This document shows, piece by piece, positions 5,306-5,668 of a stretch of 5,668 bases of DNA. The position numbers and the translations under genes were made by a program. The stretch is from Anaerolineae bacterium (GTDB lineage: Bacteria > Chloroflexota > Anaerolineae > B4-G1 > DUEL01), in NCBI GenBank assembly GCA_029932895.1, contig JAOZPF010000058.1, positions 1 through 5,668 on the forward strand, written 5' to 3'. A model generated the notes under the pieces. That model searched no databases, was not told where the DNA came from, and was given only the letters and a program-made list of their open reading frames with translations. How positions within the stretch are numbered: position 1 is the first letter of the stretch; the number at the start of each line of letters is the position of its first letter.

Positions 5306-5668
5306 ACAGCCCTCTGAGCTCGTTGAGCTTGACCCGCAGGATCTCGCGTCCCATCTCGACCGATTCGTGCAGATACTGGGCCAATTCCCCCTGCTGGCTC
5401 TTGGTGTCGCTTTTGTCGCGGTTGTACCAGCGGACCACCACCTCTTTGAGGCGGTAGCCCCCCTTTTCGAACAGGTGGAGCAGCTCGACGTCGTAGGCCG
5501 AGACCTTCCACCCTTTGGGGCGTTCCTTCTGCTTGAAATATTGCAACGAGGGAAAGACCCGCAGGGCCGCCTCGCGGCGGCACGACTTGAACCCGCATTG
5601 CGTGTCCACTATGTTTCGCAGCAGGACGAGGCGGCGGAGACCGAGAAAGACGACACTGCCCGCTTTGC
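5292..5668 (-). CDS. Family 2 glycosyltransferase, C-terminal part (5' end beyond the window)
   Basis: The minus-strand frame is open from the right edge to TGA 5294-5292, giving 124 visible residues. They match the C-terminal third of GT-A fold family 2 enzymes related to dolichyl/polyprenyl-phosphate sugar transferases. An RxLVLLRNIVDTQCGFK block carries the characteristic DTQCGFK motif, followed by SCRREAA, then YDVELLHLFEKGGYRLKEV and VVRWYNRDKS, which correspond to the usual 'DVElL..a...Gy.i.EvpVrW' region. Such enzymes move a sugar from a nucleotide donor to a lipid phosphate carrier at the inner face of the membrane, for glycan or glycolipid assembly. The DxD donor-binding motif would lie upstream, outside the window. 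A GTG at 5609 is only an internal codon because homology continues upstream of it. The end overlaps the rnhB start by 14 bases. The exact donor and acceptor cannot be read from this part. Confidence 0.85.
   Translation of the reverse strand, partial: KAGSVVFLGLRRLVLLRNIVDTQCGFKSCRREAALRVFPSLQYFKQKERPKGWKVSAYDVELLHLFEKGGYRLKEVVVRWYNRDKSDTKSQQGELAQYLHESVEMGREILRVKLNELRGLYDGT

Overview
This 5.7-kb window is GC-rich bacterial chromosomal DNA. It holds four complete genes with a recognisable family, one complete gene of unknown function, and two genes cut by the window edges. The GC content, a lipoprotein with a Thr/Pro/Ala linker before an alpha/beta-hydrolase domain, the TldD/TldE pair and the RNase HII and glycosyltransferase variants together suggest Chloroflexota (Anaerolineae-like). 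That placement rests on recall of family sequences, not on a marker gene or a search.

Layout, left to right. Positions 1-192 are the 3' end of a plus-strand gene resembling the C-terminus of YedJ/YpgQ-type HD phosphohydrolases. A small DUF2061 membrane protein (217-573) follows 24 bases later. It converges, across 32 bases holding a short hairpin, on a minus-strand lipoprotein alpha/beta hydrolase (606-1382) in which aspartate occupies the nucleophile-elbow position normally filled by serine. A 408-base divergent intergenic region (1383-1790) carries candidate promoters for both flanking genes, short direct repeats and a G/C-rich cluster of hairpins. Next come tldD (1791-3260, TTG start with a strong Shine-Dalgarno) and tldE/pmbA (3267-4631), 6 bases apart and clearly one operon. 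They end 35 bases from the 3' end of minus-strand rnhB (4667-5305). The rnhB start codon overlaps by 14 bases the end of a family-2 glycosyltransferase gene that runs off the right edge (5292-5668).

The functional core is the TldD/TldE heterodimeric metalloprotease: TldD carries the HExxxH motif and the C-terminal CGKG cysteine, while TldE lacks the metal site. No RiPP precursor or modification enzyme and no CcdA-like antitoxin is visible nearby, so the client is unknown. RNase HII (removal of ribonucleotides from DNA) and the glycosyltransferase (lipid-linked sugar synthesis) look like an ordinary co-transcribed housekeeping pair. I see no mobile element, CRISPR array, RNA gene or convincing undescribed multi-gene system. 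The best leads are the Asp-nucleophile hydrolase and the repeat architecture of the 1383-1790 region.
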